A stretch of DNA of 64,000 bases, taken from Tetrastigma voinierianum. Its lineage: Eukaryota > Streptophyta > Magnoliopsida > Vitales > Vitaceae. Positions 24,036-36,994 of this stretch are shown piece after piece. The translations under genes and the position numbers were made by a program. How positions within the stretch are numbered: position 1 is the stretch's first letter; every line of letters begins with the position of its first letter. The stretch lies in contig JAEQBH010000647.1 in the NCBI GenBank assembly GCA_016808115.1, forward strand, positions 124,001 to 188,000. The letters run 5' to 3'. The notes under the pieces are model-generated. The model was given only the letters and a program-made list of their open reading frames with translations, was not told the DNA's origin and made no database searches.

Positions 24036-25081
24036 ATGGCACCTAGGAGGAAGCCCTCTTCATCTCGTGGGCGAGGCAAGCGGCCTTCTGATGCAAATGA
24101 ACCTGATGAGAGACGAAAGCCTCAATTTGATTGTGGCCTATTCAGTCTCAGAGTTACTTCTTTAATAGGACAATTCGTTCGAGTAGAGACATAGATTTTG
24201 TTCAGCTCAGCCAATTTAGATTTGGAGAATATTTTCTAAAGATGAGGTGGTTACCAATTATGATAGTGAATGAACCAATTTATCCTAAATTAATTCGGGC
24301 ATTTTATTCCAATGTTGTAGTTCATGTAGAAGGACCAATCACCATTAGTTACTCACTGAGAAAAGTAAATATAATGCTTAATGAAGAAAATATATGTGAG
24401 ATCCTAGGAGTTCGATCAGATGAAGACAGAGTATATGAGTCAAAGAGTTGACCTAATATTGACAGTTTTGTAGTTGGAGGATGATACTTAGCTTTTTTGT
24501 GGGGGCCCGGTTCCATACGACCATGAGAAGCCAAATGCGCATAGCTTGACGCCTACTAGCCGTGTATTGCATCACGTTGTGACCTACTCTTCTTTGGTGC
24601 CACAAGGTGGCCATAGGAATGAAGTTTCATATCTTGAAGCATTCTTGGTTTATTCCATAATAGTTGGTTGACGTTTGAACATTGGTTATATTATCATGAA
24701 TCACATGACAGCATGTTGTGAAAGCAAAACCCGTATTCTACCATATGGACGCATTATGACTAAAGTATTCAAAACATTTGGTATTGAGTTCACCCTTGAT
24801 GATGAAGTCGATGAGCCATCACCTTATGACACCTATAATGATATGTCCATGGGACGGATGAAGTTCAAGAAAGTAGATGATGGTTCATAAGTTTGTCCGA
24901 TCGATGATGTTGTTGATGATGAAGAAGATGAGGAAGATACAGAGCGTGACATGGCTGATGTTGGACTAAATACACCCCCACTTCATACGTATAATGAAGA
25001 AATAAATGCACTAACTACTAGTGATGAGACAAGTTTGGCTTCCCAATTTGAGCAACTACATTTAAGGATTGATCTGGCTTG
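24036..25081 (+). pseudogene. Plant transposon-associated protein (PF20167-like)
   Basis: ATG 24036 starts a basic Ser/Arg-rich N-terminus (MAPRRKPSSSRGRGKRPSD). After a frameshift near 24140 comes the recognisable core: RDIDFVQLSQFRFGEYF, RWLPIMIVNEPIYPKLIRAF, YSNVVVHVEG, NEENICEILGV. More frame changes follow, then VSYLEAFLVYSIIVGRR and LNIGYIIMNHM at about 24630-24705, and ILPYGRIMTKVFKTFGI. A TAA at 24888 interrupts an acidic tail (DDEEDEEDTE) that stays in frame to a TGA at 25079-25081. This layout fits the putative plant transposon protein domain found in many plant elements, whose molecular role is not established. It is the left-hand gene of the MULE, reading inward from the inverted repeat. 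Confidence 0.6.
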
Positions 25082-26098
25082 AATTGGGAGTTTCGTATAT
25101 CATAATAAATCATCCAATCGATGAACCAATTGTCGTAACTCAAAGATTCTGAGCTACTACCTTGGTTCATTTCTATTTTGTCTCTCTACCACCGCCATTG
25201 GCTCGAAAGCTCCTGCGAAGATGTAGTAGTTGTTAGTGTTATTTTTATGGCAATTTTGTATAAGGTTATTGGAGTCATGGTGTATTTTGTAAGGTTTTTA
25301 ACTATAACCATTTACCAAAAAAACTAATACTATGATAGACTTATATTCCTATATTTTCTGGGGTAAAAAAGTTACAGAACTGAGATGTATGTCGATTTTT
25401 GCTTGATTTATCTTTCGAGTTATTCATTATGTGGTTGAGCTGCTGAGTAGCATTTGGTCGATCGATCGAATTCGTTATATAAAAATGTGAAAAAGATGTC
25501 AGGGAGCTGTCAACCTGTTGAGTATTGCAAAACTCGAATTGGCCGACTTTTAACAATAAGGAACCTCGACCGACGAATTGGCTGCGTTGAGGCAACCCGA
25601 CCGTCGACCTCTGATAGTGATTTTTAGCTTGATCTGGCCGACTTCGCTGACAATGATGAAGCTCGACCGGTTGACCCGTTGAGTATTATCATTATGGATG
25701 ACAGTGTTAATGATCAACTACTCAATCGATTATATATGTGTCGATCGATTGGTTCATATGATCACGAGTAATGTCGGTTTTTTTAGTTAGCTTTAACTTG
25801 AACAATTAACAATATTACATCATTTACCATTTAGCAAAAACTAGTTATAATTAAAGTGATTTCTATTTCAACAAAGTAATTGTAATAAAGCAATTACAGG
25901 AATATAATCCATATTTCTTCAATTAGTTGGATAAAAACAATTACACTATAGTTGGATTGCTTCACTTTCAAGTTAACTTTACAATAAAGCAATCCACAAT
26001 ATCTTATTCAAATTGTAACACATACAAATTGTCCATAAAATAATCATAACATCATCCAAATATGTCAAATTCACAACAATTCTTTGAAAACATCAACT
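25082..26098. other. MULE internal spacer
   Basis: Non-coding between the convergent left gene and the Ulp1-like gene. 25440-25760 is enriched for TCGATCGATT-type words, including two copies of TCGATCGATTGGTTC-like text near 25110 and 25740. Meaning unknown. Confidence 0.4.
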
Positions 26099-27721
26099 TT
26101 AGGAATGTATTTGGCGAATGAACTTGTCTCTATGTTTGTTATGTGTATCTAAGATAAGCTTCACTGGAAGTTGCAATCTGTAAAGGGATATTTTATCATG
26201 TTAACACAAATATAACACACAACAATTAGTATTATATCAAAATTACTCATATTAGAATTATAAATACAAGTAGATAGACTAGTGTGGGGCTTACCCGAGT
26301 GATTGACTCAACAAGTGTCACTCCATTCCACATCTCCATATGCTTTATAGCAACATGCCACAAATGTACTATTTGTCTTCGACCGACAAACATCGGGAAA
26401 AACACATGACATAATGATGAGACGTCTACATCTTCATGGAAATTATATGCCACAAATGCTCTTGATATGGCTTTGGACAATTATATTGATGCATTGGAAC
26501 CCGTTCCTCCCCTGGTCATTGGAGTCGAAGATAACACCTCGACCCTTTTGGCGAGAATGTTTATAACATGTATGTGCCAATGATTTTTTCGACAAACAGG
26601 GGATGAAGTATTGTTATAACAAACAAACATCTTTATTAATAGAAACCTAATGAATAAAGAAGTAAATAAGTAGACATTTACTACAGCTTCATACCATGTC
26701 ACAATTAGCTAAATCAGTGTTCTGATCGATTGTTGGATCAAGGTGGGCTTTACATTTTAGGATGTATTATGATTTTCTTGATTTTGATAGCATTTTGGTA
26801 ACCACAACCTAGTAAATATAGTCAATTAGATATGATAAACTAAATAATAAAATAAAATATAGTTATATAATATGATTGATATGACAAAAAATGTACCTCA
26901 AATGATGCATCAAAGTAATGAATGCCGTCATAGACCATCTTATGTCGTGATTAGCATGCGAGCCACGTGAGGTACTACTGGAAGTTATCATCAAAGTAAT
27001 TTAATACATCGTCACAGTTGTTGATTAAAAGACCAAAATTTCCATGGGTAATGGATTCATTATAACAAATTTTCTTACCACCCTTTTAACCCATCGATCG
27101 ACATTAAGACAGGATAGTTCTCCCCTGGTGATAAACATGTCATACATTTCGCACATCAACTCACTGCAAGAAATGAAGCAAGGATTAGAAAGCATTACAA
27201 CATAATATATACCAAAGTGTAGTAACTATAGTGCAATACTTACTCATAGTCCATATATGTCGTAAAGGCATAATCACCAATAGATCGTTCCATTTTTGTG
27301 AGATGGCAGAATTGCTTAATACATTGTGGTATGAATTGACTTCTAGAAGCGGTTGTCCTTCTCACTATTCGCTTTCCCACCCCCTTATCTTTTCCCTCCA
27401 TCAGAGCTTTGATTGCAACACCCGCATCTGATGGTTCACCAATGATCCTTTCCTTTACAATCATATCCATTTCCATGGGTGTTAAATTATCTTCATTAGT
27501 AGGGGATGAGTGTGTATGACCATCATTTCCATCATTAGGCACTCCATCACCTTCATTATAATTATACCAATAACCATCATCGGTCGACATGTTAGAGGTG
27601 TTTGCATATGAAGGTATGGCAAGCAAGGTGAGGTGTTGCATCAACTTGAACTCGGGCAAAGAGGTGGAGGAAGCAATGGAAGGTGGCAACAACGGAAATG
27701 TGTAAGAATGTGAGGTAAGGC

Positions 27722-29420
27722 AGCAAATGTTAATTATTTTCCATAAGCACATGGGTCGCACAAGTAATACAGTAGACTAACAATTCTAGATATCGATTCC
27801 ACAGGGAAGGTATGGTTTTAGCGAGGATTGAGTACCCTGACTACTAAAGTCATTCACTATTGAGCGACTCAATGGTTAGGTGAAAAAGGGTTTTCCTAAA
27901 CTAAACTAAAAATAAAACAAAACAAAATAAAACAGGGTGTGATCAATGTCCACTCACAAAGAATTGAGTAATATCAGGAATGTAACTCAAGGAAAGATTC
28001 CAGGGTTGATTGTCTCCATTGATATATTTATGGTTTATATTCATTAAGCGTTGATTAAGTGAACGTACACTTGGCATGTCCAAGGAATTGACATCAGGGT
28101 TTACACTTCGTGGTTCCCTTCACTTCGTACACCAACTCCCTATTCTTCACCATTTGTGGGTCATTAAGTATGGTACTTTTATAAGGTAGTGCTTTCCTTG
28201 GGAATCCTATTAGTCACCTGGACTACGCTCGGATAGATCACCTTTCGGTCCATATGATCCTCACATAATGCTGAGATGGTGCTACTCCTAATGACATCCA
28301 TCTAGTACTAGGCATTCCCAATTCCCTAAATTTTTTTGATTAGGTTAATTAGTATTTCAATTAACTAATTCATTCCTTAAGAGACCCAGGACAAGATTTT
28401 AGGGCATAATCTAAGCCGTCACCAAGGATGCCCTAGTATGGGGATCGAAGACCCAATTCTCAATATGAATTAATTAGTTAAAACCATAATAATCTTAAGA
28501 ACTACACCAACTAACATCCACACAAGCATGAATTCACAAAACCATTCTAAAAGATATATAAATCAAACATTAATTTAAACAATCAACCTTAGAGGAAAGT
28601 TTAGCTACTCATTACAACCCACAAATCTATCAAAATCATGTCTATTACATCCATAATAATGAAAGAGATGAGAAGAGATACAAAACGAATATGAGATGAG
28701 AAATGCTCCAAACTCAGTTCTAAGGTTGAATGAGGTGCTCTAGTTGAGGGGTTATTCAATATTACACCAAATCCAAAGAAGTATAAATGAAAAAACACTC
28801 AAACCCTAAAGTGATTCAAGAAGAAGAGAAGAGAAGAGAAACCCTAAAGAGGGTGTTCTCCCTCAAAACCCGAACCTTAAACAAGTCTAAAATACATATA
28901 TTTATAGGCCTTTGAAATTGGTTCAATGATAGGTTCAAAAATCGCTGTTTGCTGGTCCAGCCCGCAGTTCTTCACCTCAGCAAACCCGAGAATTATCTTC
29001 TATTGCATCCTTCCTTCGCTGCAGCGAAGGATAGCTTCGTTGCAGTGAACCTCTTCGCCGTGGTGAACCCAAGGCTTCCTTGTTGCTTGCTTGGGCTTCG
29101 CAATAGCGAAGCCTCCATCGCCTTAGCGAACCTTGCTGTGACTTCACCGTGGCAAACCTGAGGCTTCCTCTTTGCTTGCACTACGAAGCCTACTTATCCT
29201 TAGCGAACCTCCTCGTCGAGGCGAGTGAAATGTTGCAACTCAACAACTTCCTCTATACTTGGTTTCTCCATCATTTTGCTCGATTTTCCTTTTAATCCTG
29301 CAAAACATAAGCAAATGGGGGATTAGAGCTTTCTTATACGATATTGATGCAAATCTAGCATTTATGCTACATAAAACACATGAAAATCATACTACAAATG
29401 CTAACTAGATTCACACCTAT
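27722..29420 (-). mobile_element. LTR-like insertion A in the Ulp1-like gene
   Basis: It contains GATATCGATTCCACAGGG (27790s) and a series of phrases resembling the block at 45345-46500, so both belong to one broad non-coding family. A minus-strand TATA box lies at 28895-28907, with CT-rich leader-like sequence to its left. The upstream side (28960-29220) carries many TTCGCT/AGCGAA words. Near-identical flanks (TTAGCATTTG before, TTAACATTTG after, in minus orientation) may be a target duplication; if so its 9-10 bp length would not suit an LTR element. It is treated as a solo-LTR-like insertion, with type uncertain. Confidence 0.45.
28895..28907 (-). promoter_or_regulatory. TATA box in insertion A
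   Basis: CTATAAATATATG on the minus strand. It separates the palindrome-rich upstream part (28.96-29.22 kb) from a leader-like part. This placing suggests the palindromic words lie in the promoter-proximal U3 region. Confidence 0.45.
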
Positions 29421-30899
29421 TAGTAGTGGAGATGTGAAGAAAGAACGGAACTCATTTCACTTTAAAAATGTGCACATCTTTTTGGCTAACTTTTTTTACT
29501 ATGCTAATTAGCTAATCGTAATTTTGCAATCAACATCTCCTCAATATTCCTGCATAACACCACCTGGGAGTAAACACATTGATGAAATATAGGACACAAT
29601 AAAAACACCTAGGATGAGGATAATATAATATCATGCTGGAATCATTTGCATTTGAGGTGGAAGCTCTAGTGTTGTGCCTTGTCATTTCTTGCTTCAATTA
29701 ATCAAGATGTAAAGAACAACTTATTAACATCCTTATCTTCTATTCTCGCTAATAGTAACATATGGTAATATATGTATGTTAGAAAAAAGCTTACATCTAC
29801 GTGTCCGTCGCTACCAAAAGACAACGCTTGATCAAGTCGTCCGTCCACGCAGCGACTCATAGACGGTGTGGCACCGTTATGGGCGCAAATGGAGTATGAT
29901 ACATGACAACCGGTTTATGATACATATTAGGCCGTGAGTACAATAAAATCATAAATTAACTTAGTAAAAAACAAGAAAACCAATCTCTTACTCCGGAGGA
30001 ATAAGATGTAACCCTGAACCATGATCCTCCACGTTTGAATTACGGATGTCATTCTCAAGATATTTTAAGGCTAAGCCGACCCAGTTCCTTTTAATTGATA
30101 GATCACCATCCCAAATTTTGTCTCATATATCTCGAACAACCTCCTGTTTGGTATTCGATACAAGTATTATAGCACATGCAAAAATTAGAAAAGCTTTTAA
30201 GAATCGCTCCCTAACAAGCTGGTCTAGCAAATCTCTCTCCATATCTCTTAAACAATACTTCCGGTTAGTTAGATCTTCGACAGATTGTACTGATGACAAT
30301 GCCTCTCGTACACTCCTAATGACTCTTCACCCGACATCTCAGACAAGAATATTAACTGATTTATGAGGTCCTCAGCATTCTACACATGGTATAAATACCA
30401 TGAAGAGTTATGCATCCATCAAAACAAATCTAACATCCAAATCCCTCCTCATCATACACTCCCAGTTCCAAAAAACTATTATAGCTTGCTTTTTCTCCTT
30501 AGATAACATTCCCATGATTTTAAATAATTTTTTTGGGGAACATTGTGATTGAGTGTTGCTCCTCAGACTTAACCCTACTAGTAGCCTCTAACCGGATCCT
30601 GGACGTATGGACCCGCTTTACCATATATACATTTTCGAACATCGTAGAAATCCAATGTCACATAATCATTTCTAAGCATAGAGGGCCCACCGTTTTGTCA
30701 ATTAACACTTTCATTCAATATGACATGTATGCCCTTTCAACATTATTATTTACAAAACATTATCAGAGTCCATCTCCACAAATAAATCTAAATATGTTCT
30801 TCCTCATGAAAACTTACATTTTTGGTTTCATTACAAAACACCAAAATAATGTCATGGGGATGAAATGTATGCATGAGACGGAGTTTCTGTGCTTTTACT

Positions 30900-33230
30900 T
30901 ATACCCACACGTTATCTGACACATATGACTCGAATCTCCGTGATCTTTGCTCTCGCTCATATAGTCACCCAACAACGCTCTAAGCATTTTCTTACGCGAA
31001 GCTGCTTCTACGCAATTCTCTCTTCATTTCAATTAAACACAAAATATGCAACTTTTCAAACAATGCTTTGGAAAATTTCAATAGTCCATGTAATATACAT
31101 TATGTATATGCTTATTTCATTATTTACTCATTTAAATCATTTGATTACTTCAAAGTATACAATTTCATATGCAAATATTTGGTCAAACTCAAATCATGCA
31201 TTTCACACATTTACATATAATTTTTCCCTTGAATGAATTTAACCATTTATTTTGATGCATAAGATAATCTTAAATCAATTCCGCACTAGCCCCACTGGCC
31301 TGTGCCAAAGAAAAACATTTTATAACATAGTACGGTCTCGCCGGCAAATTGATCATATTTAAAATCATTGTGTATATTAATTAATGACATCGTTCCTCAG
31401 CCAAGGTTGATCGGGTATGCCATTCATTTCGTTCATAGTACTGCTAGTTTGACATTTATTGGTATACTAATCTATCCTTAACTTGAATATAATTATAACA
31501 TTCATCATGCAATAAAACTCAATCATAGGTAATTTCATAATATCATATACATTTATACCTAAATAATAAATTTTGATAATACTCATACAATTTTTATGGC
31601 AATGCATTTGAATCACTTTCCAAATCGCTTAAACAAATCACATATGCGCTTTTAAAAATCATTTCAACCAACAATTACAAAACTTGAAATAAGAAGAGAG
31701 GTATGGGAGAACAAACTCAAAAGAAGTTGTCGCTCCGATTCTTTAATATCCTTGAATCTCTGCTTTTAGGTCTGCACTTCCTCGTCATCAACCCCCTGAC
31801 CCATCAAGCAATTAGAGAACAATATTATTAGCTTTATTCAGTGTTTCTAGTTAGGGTTGTTTTCTACTCAACTTTCTTCAAGTAAAATTTTCTGAAAACA
31901 AATGAACCACATTTTACCCAACTTCCTTCAAGTCCATTATTCCCCTATAAATTTATTTTATTCAGAAATTGGAATCATCAAATTCGGAGTACTGAAACTC
32001 AAGATATGTTCAAAACAACTGAGACTACTCTATTTTCAAAACATAACCAGAATTTGCCCGAAAATAGAGCTTTACTTTGACGAATTTCTGGGTCTTATGA
32101 AGTCCAAATTTGAATATACGTAATTTAAGGAAATTTGTTCTCCTAGAAGTCTAGTTTACCTGAAAGTAACTTGAAATCATCAATTTTGATGAGCAAACCC
32201 AACTTATGGCCTAAATACTAAAATCGTTCCAAAACACCAAAATGTAATAACCAACCTGTAATTGTCCCAAACAGAGCCTCACTTTGACGAATTTTTTTAA
32301 TGGAACAGTCCAAATTCTTGAATATTAATTTTTATTTCAATGAGATTTTTTCTCCTAGAAGTTTAATTTACTCAGAAATTTGATTCACTCAATTTGGATG
32401 AGTGAAACTCAACTTATGGCCTAAATAAAAAAACTATTCTAAAACTGTATCAAACTGAACCATAATTTTCCCAAAAATAGAGCCACTTTGACGAATTTAT
32501 GGGTCCAATGGGGTCTAAATTTGATTACACTTATTTAAAGGAGATTTGTTCTCCTAGAAGTCTAGTTTATCCAAAAATTTGAATAACTCAATTTGGATGT
32601 GTGATGGCCAAGTTAAAACAACATGGGTTTTGTACTTGACAAAGATCTCTCCTAAACCCCAACATTTCCTTTATACAAAAATTCCTCAAAACCAATCATA
32701 ACCCAAAAGCACTTTGAAACTTAATCTAAAACAACCCCTAAACTGATCTACAACCATTTAAAACACTTATATTTCGAACTTGGGGTTTTCATCAAACCCA
32801 AACACAACATTAAAAGAGGTTAGAGTTAGCTTTAGCTACCTTTTAATCTTTCTTTCACTCTCTTCTTCTTTCTCTTTTCTTCTTTGTTTAGCTCAAACTT
32901 TTACAGCACAAAGCCACCTCTTGCCTCCCTCTCTCACTCTCTTAACCGGTGTCCTAGTTCTCACGTGAAGATATGCCCAAATGAGGAAAATGTTATTCAA
33001 AGACTTCAATTTTGGTCTTAACTCAAAACCTCCTTCACTGTGCCTGCTTGCTAGCACATTATTTCCTACTTCTCATTTTTTTCATTTTAATCATTCCTTT
33101 CTTCATTTGATATTCAATCAATACTCCTCTTCCATTTTGGTACATACACTTCATTTATGACCCCCTAAATATTTTGACATTTACAATTAACCTTAATTAT
33201 TTTTATAATTTAAGGGTTTATCATGTTCTT
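30900..33230 (-). mobile_element. Decayed LTR with triplicated internal unit
   Basis: Segments here match, in reverse orientation, part of the solo LTR at 39725-42198. The complement of about 40470-40610 reads CTTTGAATGAATTTCTG.. GGAGATATGTTCTCCTATAAG, closely like the repeated unit here. Neither TG nor CA end could be fixed, so limits are approximate. It lies between the Ulp1-like gene and the transposase of the MULE and is taken as a later insertion. Confidence 0.45.
31940..32620. repeat. Tandem repeat, unit about 205 bp, three-plus copies
   Basis: The phrase ACTTTGACGAATTT occurs at about 32074, 32281 and 32485, and GTTCTCCTAGAAGTCTAGTTT-like text follows each at the same offset. A partial copy precedes the first. 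The units are clearly diverged from one another. Confidence 0.8.
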
Positions 33231-33679
33231 TGGTTCTCTAACAATATAAATTCAAAAATATATAATTTAACTTATTTTATACCCAACATTATAAAACTGT
33301 TGTGTTATTTTATGGTGGTTACATTTATAGTATGTCCACTTACACACTGAAAACAGATGGTATATGAATGATAGTTCCAATATGGACTTTTGTAAAATAG
33401 AGTATAATATCTTGTTTTTTTGTTGTATTATTGTCCAATTTGGTTCTACAAATAAAATAGTAGGATAAACCTCACAATCTTGACAAATTTCATTCACTTG
33501 GAATAATAATACAACAATAAGAAAAAACAATATAATGTATAATGTTAGGATATGAATAAGACTCATATAACATACAAAAACTCCACGTGAGGATTACAAA
33601 AAACAAAATAACAATATTCTTTGCTCAAACAACAAGATATTTAATCACCGACAGACATAGTTGTTTATGGTAAATGGAT
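33231..33679. other. AT-rich spacer inside the MULE
   Basis: No coding similarity beyond a short compositional frame on the minus strand (33267-33566). Confidence 0.4.
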
Positions 33680-35663
33680 TCTTGTGTTACACGATTGTGA
33701 CCAAATATTGATTACATTCCAGAACAATACATATTCGCTTGTCTCGAATCGACTCAAGTGCGTTTCTCGTTTACTCGACTATTATTTCAGACGTGGAGGT
33801 GCCTTGGGAGAGAAAACAATGTCACCGCTAAAGTCTCGCATCAGCTTTATCATCACTAATAGTTGGCAGGTCATGCTTAATTTATCCCACAAAACCTCAC
33901 CATTATAAATAAGATTCTACTTTGAAAATCTGAACTATCTATCAACAAACTCAGCCACATTTCGGGCCCAATGGACTACATAACTATGATTACAGGTGGT
34001 CACAAGGTATTCCTACATTTTCCATGCCTTGCAAGTGCATGTTCTAATGATCAGGTCCACAATAACAAAAACTCTCCTAATTGAAACACCAAACCTGCTA
34101 TTCATGAATGGACTCATTGCATACCCTTCATCCTTTGTGACATTTTTAATAAGCTTTTCCTCAATTTTAGGTCCTATAGATCCCTTCCAATGCTTTGACT
34201 CTTCCTTATGCTTAACTAACATGCCACCAAACTTAATAATGTGTTCCATCATAAAGGTACAAACTAAGTAATGACATTCATTTTTCAGCCATGCATTAAA
34301 TAACTCAGTAAGATTAGTTGTAATTTTGTCCCTTTTTTTTTTGGTGAATTTCGACATGACTCAATGCTCAGGTAAATTTTCTTCAACCCATTTAGCAAAA
34401 GCTTCATTGTAGGTTTGTAACTCAAAAAGATTTGCATCATAATCTTCATTCATATGTGCATATGCAATATTATGAAGCCATTGAAGGGCAGCTTCTTTAC
34501 CCTTGTTTCCTCTTGTGTCGAGCCTTGAAATAAATGTAACAAGTTCTTCTTCGTGTACCACAGTTAAATAGACACATTACTAACTCTAAATATCTCAAGA
34601 ACACTCCGTAAAAGACTAGGATTCCTATCTAAGATAATAACAACTTCATTCTCTCCAACAATCATCTTCAAATTTACTAAAAACCAAGACCAATCTTCAT
34701 AATTCTTTGAGCCCATAATCCCAAAAACTAGCGGGAACATATAATCATTAGCATCATATGTGGTGGCCAAGAATAAGGCACCACCAGATGGTCCAATCAT
34801 GTGGGAAGAGCCACGGTAATTATCAAAAGACTCTAAATTGCAAATCCTTGGATAGATATTGCATGTGCAATGAATAGTTTCTCAAAACAATTCACTACCG
34901 AATGTGTCGCCTCAACTATTATTCCAGATTAGTTTGGAAAATTTCACACATCCGGGCAATAACTTATAGTAGTTTTTGGGAATCCCATATATTCGTTCTT
35001 TCGCCTCTCCTTCAAATGCCATGCAAGTTTGATTATGGCGACAACCCAGACCACATGTATGTCACTAACAAAATCTTTACATATCAAGAGTGTGTTGATA
35101 CAATCTAAGGTGGAACGTATTACATCATCACAATCATCTTAGATACACGTCGCTTCCTCTCACTGAGAATGGGAAGAGGCAACATCATCCAAACTATGGT
35201 TATGACCAATCTTAAATGTATGAACTTGAATAACTTTAGATGAACTAATTGGACGACATGTGATTCTCCAAGGACACTTTTCAATAGTGCAAACAACACT
35301 CATTTGCTTCAAAATATTCTTCTTGAATCTATACCATAATCTCCCTAGCAATGACATCATATACATAGCATCCCAAAACTCATTAGCATTGCGACATGTT
35401 TGTCCACTACCGATAGTTGCATTTTAGATTGGCCTACATTGGATATCAATAGGATGTGACTCTACACATCTATGTGAGAATCCTAATGACTCAATTCTCG
35501 ATGTGTCACTAAGCCAGGGAATCTCACTCGGCATGTTATCATCATCAGGTGAGAAAACAATACATGCCGAATTTGATGCAACTATTAGGGTATTGACACT
35601 CGAATTTAACAAAAGGTAAAAATTTAGTGACTCAATGCACAACATGACAACTGTGTATAACAT
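33680..35663 (-). pseudogene. MuDR-type (mudrA-like) transposase, broken
   Basis: The minus strand carries the MULE transposase domains in order. DNA-binding region at about 35430-35160: NANEFWDAMYMM, RLWYRFKKN, CTIEKCPWRITCR and KIGHNHSLDD, with a TAG just before it. Middle: LAWHLKERRKNEYMGFP near 35000. Catalytic core at about 34860-34565: SSHMIGPSGGALFLATTYDA, MFPLVFGIMGSKNYEDWSW, VVIILDRNPSLLRSVLEIF. Then 34561-34361 (KGKEAALQWLHNIAYAH). SWIM zinc finger at about 34060-33960: TCTCKAWKM, a frameshift, then HSYVVHWARNVAEFVD. The catalytic Asp expected just before GG-A-L is in a decayed stretch. Stops and frameshifts separate every domain. It reads inward from the right inverted repeat, as mudrA does in MuDR. 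Confidence 0.8.
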
Positions 35664-36994
35664 GACAATTATTTATAATCACATAGCTTTTAGGTAAGGA
35701 GATAATTACATTAAAGGTTCGGGGTAGTTAGAAGCAAGACGTTTTGTTGAAGATACAAACTGTTCACAGATATCATTCCATCTGAGCATGCTCGAATGAT
35801 GCATCACAATATGGCAGGATAAGAAAAGATAATCTAAATTTCACTATGAATTCAAGTTTGACTAAATCTGATTACAAGTTCAATGTACCGCATACTCTTG
35901 ATCTAAATTCATCATGCAACATATGTTTATCAATCTCAATACAAATGGTTCGACCGGCAATATATTTGATGGCTCCATTATCACCATTAACCAATTCTCC
36001 CCCCTCATGAATAAAACAAAACATGTCAATGTCCATTATATGTTTGATACTTCACAGGTTTCTTGTCATTGTTCCAAAAAGCATTATACACTATTAGTCA
36101 TAATGCAATACCGAATGATTGCTACGTTGAAACATGCGACTCAAGTAGACATACATCTTTTTTAAATGACCAAAAATATTACATGTTGTGCCTAAATCTT
36201 AAATGTGGTTGTAATCTATATTGTATATCAAGCTGTTCCTGTTTCAATGACTGCACTCTATGTCAAAGGTTAAATCATCTGCTATTCTCAGGTTTACTTG
36301 TTCTATAACTAATAAGTTTCATTTATTAAAATTCTCATGACCTATTCTCACAGCTCCAAGGATTACACATCATGTACCCAAGGATTACACAACATGTACC
36401 CCCAAGTTAAAGTAATATTATGTGCTTCACAGATCCTTGTATGATAGTGGCTTATACTCCAAAAGGAATCAGCTACTTCTACTTCACGTAGTCCTACCAA
36501 CTACTAATATTTTATCTCTCTGTTTAGTAAATATAATACCTTTGTTATTCAAAAATAACCATTTATTAAAAAACACACGAAACAAAACAACCCCTTTGAT
36601 GAAGATGGATGGACTAGAAGAGGAATCACATTTATTCAAATATTTCAATAGAAGGAAAGATGAATATACGTTTAGATCAACCTCGGATATTGAAAAAGAT
36701 CTTGAAAACTAACCTTCAAATGGTTGTTCTCTTCTCCTAAGAAGCATATGGAGGGAAAGTTCAAACATACAAAGGATTTTTAGATTTATTTTTATTTTTA
36801 TTAGAATTGAGTGAGAAAGAGAGATAGAGGGGTAGAGAGATGAGAAAAAGAGAGATAGAGAGGTAGAGAGTGGTTATCCTCAACAAACTAACCTTAAAGA
36901 TAGTTCTCCTCGGTGAAAAAGCTTGGTGAAGAACGGAGTCTTCGTGAAGAAGCTTCTTTTGGCGGGAAACTTCAACGAATGCTTTGATTTTTAG
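35664..36994. other. MULE right subterminal region
   Basis: No recognised protein; the plus frame at 36422-36712 has no known relatives to my eye. A 23-bp direct duplication (CAAGGATTACACATCATGTACCC type) lies at 36357-36402, and a GAGAGATAGAG-rich simple repeat at 36812-36872. Confidence 0.4.

Larger units (their letters stand above)
26099..30480 (-). pseudogene. Ulp1-like (C48) multi-exon gene remnant
   Basis: Read on the minus strand. 30260-29990 gives RERFLKAFLIFACAIIL, WDGDLSIKRNWVGLALKYL and LENDIRNSN, the helical region that precedes Ulp1-like peptidases in plant transposon proteins, with an in-frame TGA. Exon-like pieces follow, with GT/AG signals: 29935-29795 (GATPSMSRCVDGRLDQALSF), then, after an inserted LTR block (27.7-29.4 kb), 27761-27240 (acidic linker, ending SIGDYAFTTYMDYE before a GTAAGT-like donor), 27170-27070 (ITRGELSCLNVDRWVKR, like the start of a C48 domain), 26620-26290 (DVSSLCHVFFPMFVG, HLWHVAIKH carrying the likely catalytic His) and 26180-26099 (LPVKLILDTHN). 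I do not see the downstream Gln and Cys motifs, so peptidase activity is unlikely. Confidence 0.5.

Noticed and set aside
28949..29181. Overlapping open frames on both strands near 29 kb
   Set aside because: They arise from the palindromic TTCGC/GCGAA words, which read open both ways; no family match.
30046..30366. Plus-strand frame of 106 codons
   Set aside because: The minus strand of the same stretch carries the Ulp1-associated helical region, so the plus frame is a shadow.
33996..34271. Plus-strand frame opposite the transposase
   Set aside because: The minus strand encodes the MULE transposase C-terminal region with the SWIM motif.
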